From contig NZ_FTNI01000003.1 of the NCBI RefSeq assembly GCF_900156315.1, positions 372,001-436,000 on the forward strand: DNA of 64,000 nucleotides, read 5' to 3'. The stretch is from Microbispora rosea (GTDB taxonomy: Bacteria; Actinomycetota; Actinomycetes; Streptosporangiales; Streptosporangiaceae). Under the pieces are notes generated by a model. That model saw only the letters and a program-made list of their open reading frames with translations. It was not told the DNA's origin and did not search any database. The position numbers and the translations under genes are program-made. This document shows, in pieces, positions 10,861-18,359 of the stretch. Positions within the stretch are counted from its first letter, which is position 1. Every line of letters begins with the position of its first letter.

Positions 10861-11454
10861 ATGCGCAGAGCCATTCTGGCCGTGCTCGCGACCGCCGTCG
10901 GTCTCGTGCTGCTGCTGTCCTTCAAACCACACGAGGTGACCTCGCTGGCCGAGCGTCCGGCCGCCGTCACCCAGGGCGGGGACGCGGACGCCGGCGACCG
11001 CGCCCAGGGCGGCGAACAGGGCGGCGAGCAGGGCCAGGACGACGGGTTCTTCGGCCACGACGACGACGAGTCCGGCGACGGGGACCGCTTCGGCGAGGGC
11101 TCCCCGGACTCCTCGGGTTCCTCCGGTTCCGGGTCGGAGTGGACCGGGCAGGGCGCCGCGGCGGGCGCCACCGGCGGCGAGAAGATCGTCACCGGCGACC
11201 CCGCTGACACTCGCTGGGGCCCGGTGCAGGTGCAGATCGTGATCTCCGGCGGGAAGCTGGCCGGGATCAGGGTGCCGGTGGCCCCCGCCAACAACCGCCG
11301 CGACATATCGATCAACAACGAGGCACTGCCGATCCTGAACGAGGAGGCGCTGTCGGCGCGGTCCGCCCAGATCGACACGGTCTCCGGCGCCACCTACACC
11401 AGCGACGGGTACATCCGCTCCCTGCAGAGCGCGCTCGACAAGGCCGGCCTTTGA
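10861..11454 (+). CDS. Exported FMN-binding domain protein
   Basis: 197 residues from ATG 10861, ribosome binding site GGGAG about 8 bases upstream. A signal anchor (residues 1-20) is followed by a long Gly/Asp/Glu/Ser-rich low-complexity linker (about 38-100) and then an FMN-binding domain. That domain contains DTVSGATYTSDGY, whose threonine is the residue to which ApbE-type enzymes attach FMN through a phosphodiester bond. It probably accepts electrons from the upstream membrane flavoprotein. The stop codon overlaps the start of the apbE gene by four bases. Confidence 0.92.
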   Translation: MRRAILAVLATAVGLVLLLSFKPHEVTSLAERPAAVTQGGDADAGDRAQGGEQGGEQGQDDGFFGHDDDESGDGDRFGEGSPDSSGSSGSGSEWTGQGAAAGATGGEKIVTGDPADTRWGPVQVQIVISGGKLAGIRVPVAPANNRRDISINNEALPILNEEALSARSAQIDTVSGATYTSDGYIRSLQSALDKAGL

Positions 11455-12188
11455 CACGCCATGTCGAGCACGTGATGGGCACCGTCTTCTCCTTCGACGT
11501 ACGTCGCTCCGGCGGACGCCACGACGACGCCGGAACCTCCGTGACGGAGGCGGTGGCCTGGCTGCACCACGTCGACGAGGTCTTCTCGACCTACAAGCCG
11601 GACAGCCCGGTCAGCCGGCTGGGCCGGGGTGAGATCGCCCTGGCCGACTGCCCGCCGGAGGTGGCCGACGTTCTCCGCATGTGCGAATCGGTGAGCGACC
11701 GGTCCCGGGGATACTTCACCGCCTACCCCGGGGGCCGGCTCGACCCTTCGGCCCTCGTCAAGGGATGGGCGGTCGAACGGGCCTCCGCCATGCTCCGCGA
11801 TGCGGGCGCGCCGGACCACTGCGTGAACGGCGGCGGGGACGTGCGGCTGTCCGGCTCGGCGGGCCCAGGCCGTTCCTGGCGGGTCGGCGTCGCTCACCCG
11901 CTCCGCCCGGGAGACCTGGCCGCCGTCGTGACGGGCAACGACCTCGCCGTCGCCACCTCGGGCACGGCGGAACGCGGGGCGCACGTCATCGACCCCCACA
12001 CCGGCAGACCCGCCACCGAGCTGGCCTCGGTGACGGTGATCGGGCCGGACCTCACCCTCGCCGACGCGTACGCCACGGCTGCCTTCGCCATGGGCGGCGC
12101 CGCGAGGGAGTGGGTGGAAGCGCTGGACGGCTACGAGGCCTTCGCCGTCACCGCGACCGGCGGCACTTGGCGCACGTCCGGCCTCTGA
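11451..12188 (+). CDS. apbE: FAD:protein FMN transferase (ApbE)
   Basis: 245 residues. The TTG start at 11451 overlaps the preceding stop (TTGA), implying translational coupling; an internal ATG at 11475 (MGTVFSF) is an alternative. ApbE enzymes transfer FMN from FAD to a Thr/Ser in exported FMN-binding domains. Recognisable features are the N-terminal VMGTVFSF strand, the DPSALVKGWAVERA motif, NGGGDV, and the C-terminal HVIDPHTGRPA and DAYATAAFAMG segments. The substrate is almost surely the protein encoded just upstream. Confidence 0.94.
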   Translation: MTRHVEHVMGTVFSFDVRRSGGRHDDAGTSVTEAVAWLHHVDEVFSTYKPDSPVSRLGRGEIALADCPPEVADVLRMCESVSDRSRGYFTAYPGGRLDPSALVKGWAVERASAMLRDAGAPDHCVNGGGDVRLSGSAGPGRSWRVGVAHPLRPGDLAAVVTGNDLAVATSGTAERGAHVIDPHTGRPATELASVTVIGPDLTLADAYATAAFAMGGAAREWVEALDGYEAFAVTATGGTWRTSGL

Positions 12189-12277
12189 GGGGACGACGCG
12201 ACCGGCCTGCTGCTCCCCGACCTCGTCTGACACCGGGTTCCGCTGACAGGGAGCTGTGACAGGCGATAGACGACAGG

Positions 12278-12289
12278 CATAATCTTAAG
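12278..12289 (+). promoter_or_regulatory. Putative TetR operator/-10 region, motif shared with the SDR promoter
   Basis: CATAATCTTAAG lies 73 bases before the TetR gene start and resembles CATAATCTAAG at 13977-13987 in the promoter of the convergent dehydrogenase gene. CATAAT could also be the -10 hexamer of the TetR promoter. The shared motif suggests one regulator acting on both genes. Confidence 0.35.
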
Positions 12290-12361
12290 GCCGGGGCGCT
12301 GCGCCGCTGGTCGTTGTGACGGGCCGCGACGGGGCGGACAGCCGGCATACGGAGGGGATGA

Positions 12362-12934
12362 ATGAGTCGCGTCTCGCAAGCAGAAGCGAAGGCCAACCGA
12401 GAGCGAGTGGTGGCCGCGGCCTCTCAACTGTTCCGTGAGGAGGGTGTGGTCAAGGTCGGCATCGCGGATGTGATGAAGTCGATCGGGCTTACTCAAGGCG
12501 GCTTCTACAAGCAGTTCGCCTCCAAAGCCGCTCTCGTCGACGAAGCGACCGCCAAGGCGTTCGCCGACAACCTGCACGACCTCATGGCTCTGGACCACGA
12601 GGCCGGAGGGCATCAGGCGGCGTGGCAGTCGCTGCTCGAGTCCTACTTCTCCGTCGAGCATCGCGACAACCCCGGCACGGGTTGTCCCGGAGCCGGTTTC
12701 GCGGGCGACGTCGCGCGTGAGCCCGAGCACAGGGACACCTACGCCAAGGGCGTGCAGGAGCTCGCTGAGTGGATCGCGCCCGGGGACGCCGGATTGGCCG
12801 CCTACGCCACGCTCGTCGGCGGCATACTTCTCGCCCGTGCCACCGCGGGCACGCCTTTGTCGGAGCAGATCCTGCAGGCCGCGCGTGCGGCGGCGGCGAG
12901 GGCCGCCGACACCGGTCAACCGGAAACCCGCTGA
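12362..12934 (+). CDS. TetR-family transcriptional regulator
   Basis: 190 residues with ATG 12362 preceded by GGAGGGGATGA. The N-terminal helix-turn-helix is clear (about 34-55, IADVMKSIGLTQGGFYKQF). The ligand-binding C-terminal half carries GCPGAG near residue 103, as in regulators of reductive or drug-response genes. It is convergent with an SDR dehydrogenase gene; TetR/SDR neighbours are commonly regulator and target. A motif shared by the two promoters supports this. Confidence 0.92.
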   Translation: MSRVSQAEAKANRERVVAAASQLFREEGVVKVGIADVMKSIGLTQGGFYKQFASKAALVDEATAKAFADNLHDLMALDHEAGGHQAAWQSLLESYFSVEHRDNPGTGCPGAGFAGDVAREPEHRDTYAKGVQELAEWIAPGDAGLAAYATLVGGILLARATAGTPLSEQILQAARAAAARAADTGQPETR

Positions 12935-13064
12935 CGTGCACGCCACCTCGGTGTCCTGACCCGCTCGACGTCCCATAGCGGCGCGTACGCCGTGTTCGCA
13001 GGGCGCGCCCGCAGGCCCCGGCCCCGCGGCCGGTTCGTACGGCGTCCTGAACTCGTGGCCCGTC

Positions 13065-13097
13065 CCGCCGCCGGCCGGCGGTCCCGGCCGGCGGCGG
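13065..13097. terminator. Bidirectional terminator-like hairpin between TetR and SDR genes
   Basis: A perfect 14-bp GC-only stem: CCGCCGCCGGCCGG (13065-13078) pairs with CCGGCCGGCGGCGG (13084-13097) around a 5-base loop. It sits between two convergent genes, as expected for a shared terminator, but no T-tract follows. Confidence 0.65.
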
Positions 13098-13137
13098 TCG
13101 GCCTCCGGTCCTGGCGAGGAGCGTGCGTGCCCCGCTG

Positions 13138-13932
13138 TCAGCGGGCGTAGCGTTCGGCGGGGCGCGTGAGGGACAGGCCCGGGATGAGTCCCTGGCGGGC
13201 CTTCTCGTACTCTTCCCACCTGGCGTACTCCGGCAGCGAGGGGATCGTGACCAGCTCGCCGGCGTCGAGACCGGCGAGCGCGGCCCGCGCGGCGTCGTGG
13301 GGTGCCATGACGGCCTCCTTGGGCAGCTGGTCGAGTTCGATGCCCGAGCCGTCCCAGATCGCCGTCTCCAGCGCTCCCGGCACCACCACCTGCACCCGGA
13401 CGCCGGAGCCGGCGAATTCCTGCGCCAGGGCCTGGGTGAACGCGATCACGTAGGCCTTCGTCCCGCTGTACACCGCGCCCACGGGCAGGATGTTGAGGGC
13501 GAGGGCGGACGAGACGTTGACGATCGTGCCCGAGCCCCGGCCGGCGAACGCCTTCGCGGCGGCGGCCGCCAGCCGGGTGACGGAGGTCAGGTTGAACGTG
13601 ACCAGCCACTCCAGCCGGTCCGGGTCCGCCGCGGACAGCGGGCCGAACAGCGCGCTGCCGGCGTTGTTCACCAGCATGTCGATCGAGGAGTCCGCCGCCA
13701 GGCGGTCCTCGACGCTCCGCATGCCCTTCGGGGTGGCCAGGTCGGCGCTCAGCGCCGAAACCTCGACGCCGAAACGCTGCGCGAGGCCGGCTGCGGAAGA
13801 TTCCAGCCGCGCCTGGTCGCGGGCGACGAGCAGCAGGTCGTGCCCCCGCGCCGCCAGTTCCTCGGCGTAGGCGGCACCCAGACCTGCGGTAGCGCCGGTG
13901 ACGAGTGCCGTCCCGGTCTTCTGTGTGGACAT
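13138..13932 (-). CDS. Short-chain dehydrogenase/reductase
   Basis: 264 residues, a classical SDR. The cofactor motif TGATAGLG (12-19), NNAG (89-92), the catalytic serine in NVSS (139-142) and YSGTK with Tyr155 and Lys159 are all present. It would oxidise or reduce an alcohol or carbonyl substrate with NAD(P)(H); the substrate cannot be read from sequence. It is monocistronic, and its promoter contains a 7-bp inverted repeat that may be bound by the convergent TetR protein. Confidence 0.93.
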   Translation of the reverse strand: MSTQKTGTALVTGATAGLGAAYAEELAARGHDLLLVARDQARLESSAAGLAQRFGVEVSALSADLATPKGMRSVEDRLAADSSIDMLVNNAGSALFGPLSAADPDRLEWLVTFNLTSVTRLAAAAAKAFAGRGSGTIVNVSSALALNILPVGAVYSGTKAYVIAFTQALAQEFAGSGVRVQVVVPGALETAIWDGSGIELDQLPKEAVMAPHDAARAALAGLDAGELVTIPSLPEYARWEEYEKARQGLIPGLSLTRPAERYAR

Positions 13933-13964
13933 GGTCGTCCTCTTCCCTCAGTGGATGTGCGTCT

Positions 13965-13986
13965 TTAGATTGCGACCATAATCTAA
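13965..13986 (-). promoter_or_regulatory. Putative operator upstream of the SDR gene
   Basis: TTAGATT (13965-13971) and AATCTAA (13980-13986) form an inverted repeat with an 8-base spacer, 33 bases upstream of the SDR start. The right arm lies within CATAATCTAAG, nearly the same as CATAATCTTAAG before the TetR gene. Confidence 0.4.
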
Positions 13987-14361
13987 GTCTCCATGGTTGC
14001 CAACCTCGGCGCCCACGGCGAGGGGGCACGGCCGGCGAACCGTCGGCGGGCCGGGAGGGTTTTCTCTCACGGCGCGGTGGTTCAGCCCGGCCATATAGAT
14101 CATTGGTGACATCTATCACGTGGACACTGCGAGGCGGGGGCCTCCATGATGGGCCCATGCCGAACACCTCACCTGAGGTTCGAACGACCCTGCCGTCGCT
14201 GTCGCCGGCGCCCGGAGCGTGGCACAAGCCCGAGCATCTGCGACTCCTTCGATGAACTGCCCGGCGTCGATGTCCGCACGGCGGCTCTCACCTCATCTGG
14301 TGACACCCCCGGGACACATGGCTACCGCGCGCGCCCCCTGGCCAGCAGGAGACCACACCCC
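13987..14361. other. Intergenic region between SDR and GNAT genes, with two overlapping short frames
   Basis: No gene of normal size. Two short plus-strand frames chain into the GNAT gene: one of 32 codons (14157-14255), then one of 37 codons (14252-14365) that begins in an ATGA overlap and ends in a GTGA overlap with the GNAT start. Neither has a good ribosome binding site or a recognisable product. Near 14094-14115 ATAGAT and ATCTAT make a small inverted repeat that could be regulatory. Confidence 0.4.
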
Positions 14362-15204
14362 GTGACCTGGTTCATCACAGACGACCCCGAAGTGTTCCGC
14401 TCCGAGGCGGAGTCGTTCCTCGCCGCACGTCCCGATCTGCACACCATGCTGCTGTCCGGACTCGACACGATCGAGCAGCTGCGATCCGGGGGCAAGAACC
14501 CGCCCACGGTGCTGGGCTGGTGGCGGGAACCGGAAGAGACGGCGACGACGGCCGCCTTCGTCTGGACGCCACCGCACCTCCTCGCCGCGAGCCGCCTTTC
14601 CCAGGTCGCGGCAGCGCACCTGGCCCGGCTCCTGTCCGCCCGGACTCACCCGTTCACTCAGCTCCTGGCCGATACCGCGTCGGTCCGCGCCTTCTGCGAA
14701 GCCTGGCGGACGACCACCGGCTCCGCGCCGAAGCACGGACCGCACCTGCGCCTCTACCGTCTCGAACAGCTTGTGCGCCCTGACGTCGCACCACCAGGGG
14801 CACCGCGGGCGGCGACCGAGGGCGACCGGGCTCTTCTCCATGACTGGTGCACCCGCTTCGTCATGGAAGCCGGCTCACTCGGAGCCGATCTCGACGCGTT
14901 CATCGACGAGCGGCTGAGCCGGGGCGGCTGGCGGCTGTGGGCGGTCGGGGACGAACCAGTGGCCATGGCCGCCATGACGTCCGTGGTGGCCGGGACGGCC
15001 CGCATCACCCCCGTCTACACGCCGCCCGGACAACGCGGCCGGGGCTACGGCTCCGCCGTCACCACAGCCGTCTCCCTAGCAGCTCGCGACGCCGGCGCGG
15101 AACACGTGCTCCTCTTCACCGACCTCGCCAACCCGGCGAGCAACAACGTCTACCGGCGCATCGGATACCGCCCCGTCTTGGACTACCGAATCGTGGCGTC
15201 CTGA
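14362..15204 (+). CDS. GNAT-family N-acetyltransferase
   Basis: 280 residues from GTG 14362, chosen because AGGAGA lies about 9 bases upstream and the family's N-terminal region begins here; the upstream open frame is not coding-like. The C-terminal half holds the acetyl-CoA-binding GNAT fold: VYTPPGQRGRGYGSAVT (a Q/RxxGxG/A-type loop) and TDLANPASNNVYRRIGY. The N-terminal half is an associated domain typical of two-lobed GNAT proteins. The substrate is unknown. It is followed closely by a second GNAT gene, likely in the same transcript. Confidence 0.88.
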   Translation: MTWFITDDPEVFRSEAESFLAARPDLHTMLLSGLDTIEQLRSGGKNPPTVLGWWREPEETATTAAFVWTPPHLLAASRLSQVAAAHLARLLSARTHPFTQLLADTASVRAFCEAWRTTTGSAPKHGPHLRLYRLEQLVRPDVAPPGAPRAATEGDRALLHDWCTRFVMEAGSLGADLDAFIDERLSRGGWRLWAVGDEPVAMAAMTSVVAGTARITPVYTPPGQRGRGYGSAVTTAVSLAARDAGAEHVLLFTDLANPASNNVYRRIGYRPVLDYRIVAS

Positions 15205-15250
15205 CACCACAAGATCAATAGAAGGCCGCTTCTCCACAGAGGTGACACCC

Positions 15251-16087
15251 ATGACGAACGTTCCAAGCGGAGCCGATGAACCGCTCGCGGCGGCCGCATC
15301 CCCGGGCAACCGTGCCCCCCGAGCCCTGTGGCACCCCGGGAGCATGGCCCGCGTGACCGCCAACTTCCGCCAGTACCTGACCGGTTGGGGCGCGGCGGAC
15401 CGCGGTGAGGGTGACCTCGGCTACTTCCGCAGCGGGCTGGCTCAGCCACAGTTCAACGGAGTGGTCCGTGTCCGCTCCCTGGCTGCGGTCGAGCAGATCA
15501 CCGCCACCGCGCGAGATCGGCTCGCGGGAGTGCCCTGGTGGTGGTGGGTCGGCCCCGACAGCCCCGCGGGCACGTCGTCCGCCCTGACCACCCGCGGAGC
15601 GCAAGAATTGACAACGCTCCCCGTGATGGTCAGATCGCTCGACCAGGCCGTGGATCCGATGGATCCGCCGGCCGGCCTGCGGATCGAGGCGGTAACCGAT
15701 CATGACCGGCTGCCGGAGCTGGTACGCACCTACAGCGCTTCCATGGGCGTCGCGCCGAGCCTCGAACCCGACATCGTGCGGATCGAGTCGCAACGTCGGG
15801 ACAACGCGGACATCGTCCGCCTGGCGGCGGTTCTCGAGGACCGTGTGGTCGGGACGACGACAGTGATCGCGGCCCACGACGTGGCCGGGATCTTCCTCGT
15901 CCACGTCGCGGACACGCATCGCCGACGCGGCGTCGGCACAGCACTGACCGCGGCAGCGCTCCGCGTGGGACGGGACCGCGGTACGCGGCTGGCGGCACTC
16001 GCCGCGAGCCCGGCCGGTGAGCCGCTGTACCGGCGATTCGGTTTCGTCGAAGTCTCCCGGTACCGCCTCTTCGCCTTCCCCTCCTAG
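15251..16087 (+). CDS. GNAT-family N-acetyltransferase
   Basis: 278 residues from ATG 15251 with GAGGTG at 15238-15243. The C-terminal GNAT domain has HVADTHRRRGVGTALTAAAL as the acetyl-CoA loop and ends EPLYRRFGFVEVSRY. The N-terminal lobe includes a Trp cluster (VPWWWWVGP). It is distinct from the preceding acetyltransferase, so the pair is not a recent duplication. Only 46 bases separate them. Substrate unknown. Confidence 0.88.
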   Translation: MTNVPSGADEPLAAAASPGNRAPRALWHPGSMARVTANFRQYLTGWGAADRGEGDLGYFRSGLAQPQFNGVVRVRSLAAVEQITATARDRLAGVPWWWWVGPDSPAGTSSALTTRGAQELTTLPVMVRSLDQAVDPMDPPAGLRIEAVTDHDRLPELVRTYSASMGVAPSLEPDIVRIESQRRDNADIVRLAAVLEDRVVGTTTVIAAHDVAGIFLVHVADTHRRRGVGTALTAAALRVGRDRGTRLAALAASPAGEPLYRRFGFVEVSRYRLFAFPS

Positions 16088-16108
16088 CGGAGCGGCTGGG
16101 GCCTGCGC

Positions 16109-17260
16109 TCACCGTGCGAGAGCGTGCTTGAGCCGCGTGGTGGCGGCCACGGCGGGCCACAGACGGGTGGCCAGGTTCCTGGCGAGGATGCCGCCTCGCG
16201 TCGCGGGGACCAGGAGCGCCGACGCCTGCGCGACGTTGCGCTGCTTGGGGTCCACCAGGCGCCGGTGCGCCGCCTCGTAGCGGCGGAAGGCCGCCGCGGG
16301 ATCGCCGGAATGGGCGGCCAGCGCCTCGGCGAGGGTGAAGGCCCCCGCGATGGCCAGGGTGGAGCCATCCCCGAACAGCGACACGCAGGACGCGGCGTCG
16401 CCGAGGAGCGCGACGCGGCCCTTCCACCAGCGGGGCAGGCGCACCTGGCTGACGGAGTCGAAGTAGAGGTCGTCGGCGGCGCGCACGTGGTCGAGCAGTT
16501 CCGGCGCCCGCCACGACACGTCCGCGAAGGCGTCGATCAGCATCCGCTTGTGCTGCTCGGTGTCGCGGTGGTCGAAGCCGGGCTCCTCGGGGCTCCGGTA
16601 GAGGAAGAACGCGCCCGCCGGCCGGGGATTGACGGCGACCGCCTTGCCGGGCGTGTTGTGCATGAGGATGTCCCGGCCGGCTCCGGCCGCCCCGTCGCCG
16701 AGCGGCATCGTCGCGACGTACAGGCCCATGTGACGTACGAGCCCGCTCTGCGGCGTCTCCGTCTCCTGGCCGAACGTGAGGCGCCGCGTCACCGAGTGCA
16801 GGCCGTCGGCCCCGATCACCAGATCGAAGCGGCGTGGGGCGGCGCGCTCGAAGCTGACCTCCACCCCGTGCTCGTCCTGGCCGAGCGCGGTGATGGAGTC
16901 GTCGAAGAGGAACTCGGCGCGGTCGCGGCTCGCCTCGTAGAGGATCGACGCGAGGTCGCCGCGCGGCACCTCGACCTCGTCCGGCCGCTGCACGGCGCGC
17001 ATGTCCATCCGGCCGGTCCGCCTGCCCGCCGCGTCGACGAAGCTGACCCCCGTCGTGCCGGTGGTGGCCCGGCGCAGCCGGGGCATGACGCCCATCCGCT
17101 CCGCGACCGGGACGGCCGGCCCTCTGACGTCCACCGGGTTGCCGCTGGACCGGAGCCGTCCCCCGCGCTCGACCACCGTGACCCGGAACCCGTGCCCGGC
17201 CAGCCAGTAGGCCAGCGTCGTCCCCGCGATCCCGGCCCCCGAGATCAGCGCTGTGCTCAT
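16109..17260 (-). CDS. FAD-dependent monooxygenase
   Basis: 383 residues of the flavin hydroxylase family that includes PHBH, TetX and UbiH. The N-terminal Rossmann motif GAGIAG (8-13), the FAD/NADPH motif DLVIGADGLHS and the ribityl-binding GD motif in VALLGDAAS (about residue 288) are present. It hydroxylates an aromatic or polyketide-like substrate or inactivates an antibiotic; the sequence does not say which. It is divergent from a TetR gene across a short promoter region with duplicated CTAACCGGAGG sites, so it is probably induced by a ligand of that repressor. Confidence 0.9.
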   Translation of the reverse strand: MSTALISGAGIAGTTLAYWLAGHGFRVTVVERGGRLRSSGNPVDVRGPAVPVAERMGVMPRLRRATTGTTGVSFVDAAGRRTGRMDMRAVQRPDEVEVPRGDLASILYEASRDRAEFLFDDSITALGQDEHGVEVSFERAAPRRFDLVIGADGLHSVTRRLTFGQETETPQSGLVRHMGLYVATMPLGDGAAGAGRDILMHNTPGKAVAVNPRPAGAFFLYRSPEEPGFDHRDTEQHKRMLIDAFADVSWRAPELLDHVRAADDLYFDSVSQVRLPRWWKGRVALLGDAASCVSLFGDGSTLAIAGAFTLAEALAAHSGDPAAAFRRYEAAHRRLVDPKQRNVAQASALLVPATRGGILARNLATRLWPAVAATTRLKHALAR

Positions 17261-17269
17261 GACGCACCC

Positions 17270-17317
17270 CTAACCGGAGGGATTTCCTCCGATAAGCAAC
17301 GGTATCCTAACCGGAGG
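17270..17317. promoter_or_regulatory. Duplicated operator in the monooxygenase/TetR divergent promoter
   Basis: CTAACCGGAGG occurs at 17270-17280 and again at 17307-17317, 37 bp apart in the same orientation. The first copy extends to an inverted repeat (CGGAGG, 5 bases, CCTCCG; 17275-17291). The positions between the two start codons suit a TetR repressor controlling both genes. Confidence 0.6.
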
Positions 17318-17351
17318 AAAATCGTCCAGATCCGTCTGTGAGGTGGCAGCA

Positions 17352-17996
17352 GTGGAGAAGGGGCTGCGCGCCGACGCGCGCCGCAACCGGGACCTGATCG
17401 TCGCCGCGGCCCAGGAGCTGTTCCTGGAGCAGGGCGTCGATGTGCCACTGGAGGAGGTCGCCCGCCGCGCCGGCGTGGGCGTCGGCACGCTCTACCGCCG
17501 CTTTCCCGATCGGGAAGCGCTGCTCAGGGCGGTCGGCGAGGAGAGCCTGCGCCGTCTCGTGGATCTGGCGGAGACGTCCTGGCAGGAGGAACCGGACGCC
17601 TGGCACGCGTTGTGCCGTTTCCTGCGCGGCTCGGTCGCCATGCGGCTGGGCGTGCTGCCGGCCAAGCTCCAGCCACACCTGCACCAGCGGCTGCGCACCG
17701 GCCCCGACCTGCACGAGATGCGGCAGCTGGTGATCGCCACCGTCCTGCGGATGGTCGAACAGGCGCAGGCGGACGGCGCCCTGCGCGCCGACATCGGCCC
17801 CGGCGACGTCGCCCTGCTGATGACCCTGAACGTGTACACGCCGCCGGGCACGCACAACGAGCAGGCCATGGAACGCGTGGTGGAGATCATGCTGGACGGC
17901 CTGCGTGCCGATGCGGGATCGCCCCTCCCCGGAGCTTCGCTCGACGAGGACGACCTGCGCGGCTACATCGCCGTACGGCTCCCGCCCGCCGAGTGA
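17352..17996 (+). CDS. TetR-family transcriptional regulator
   Basis: 214 residues from GTG 17352, which has GAGGTGG 6 bases upstream; GTG 17343 is an alternative. The helix-turn-helix (VPLEEVARRAGVGVGTLYRR) lies near residues 33-52. The C-terminal half matches the common SbtR-like ligand-binding domain. It is divergent from the flavin monooxygenase and probably represses it through the paired sites between the genes. Confidence 0.92.
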   Translation: MEKGLRADARRNRDLIVAAAQELFLEQGVDVPLEEVARRAGVGVGTLYRRFPDREALLRAVGEESLRRLVDLAETSWQEEPDAWHALCRFLRGSVAMRLGVLPAKLQPHLHQRLRTGPDLHEMRQLVIATVLRMVEQAQADGALRADIGPGDVALLMTLNVYTPPGTHNEQAMERVVEIMLDGLRADAGSPLPGASLDEDDLRGYIAVRLPPAE

Positions 17997-18163
17997 CGCT
18001 CGCGCGACGACGCTTCGGCAGGGGATGTCGCGGACACGGCTCGACCAGGCGATCAGCGCGTTCACCCGGCAGGTCGAGGCAGGCCCGCGCGGAGCGTTGT
18101 CCACAGGCGACGGCGGGAGCGGCCGGGAAGCTCCGTCGCCGCTGCTAGCGTTCCGAATTGGCG
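17997..18163. other. Non-coding stretch between TetR gene and helicase repeat array
   Basis: This part of the 303-base gap contains no recognisable gene or strong terminator. It leads directly into the 62-bp tandem repeats that end inside the helicase gene. Confidence 0.4.
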
Positions 18164-18359
18164 GGAGGAGACGGTGTGCTCGTGACTCACATGACCTGCG
18201 ACGGCGGGCGGCTCGCACTCCTGGTGAAGGAGACGGCGTGGTCGTGATCCACACCGCCTGGAACGGCGGGAAACTCGTGATCTCGGCGGAGGAGACGGCG
18301 TGGTCGTGATCCACGCCGCCTGGAACGGCGGGAAACTCGTGCTCTGGGCGGAGGAGACG
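18164..18359 (+). repeat. 62-bp tandem repeat of the helicase gene start (three copies plus a fragment)
   Basis: Units start at 18164, 18226 and 18288, with a 10-base fragment from 18350. Copies 2 and 3 agree at 58 of 62 positions; copy 1 is about 70% similar. Each unit carries GGAGGAG or GAAGGAG, a correctly spaced GTG and codons resembling the helicase N-terminus. Because 62 is not a multiple of three, copies 1 and 2 each read only 23 codons before TGA, at 18245-18247 and 18307-18309, inside the start region of the next copy (GTGA overlap). Only copy 3 opens the full gene. Confidence 0.9.
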
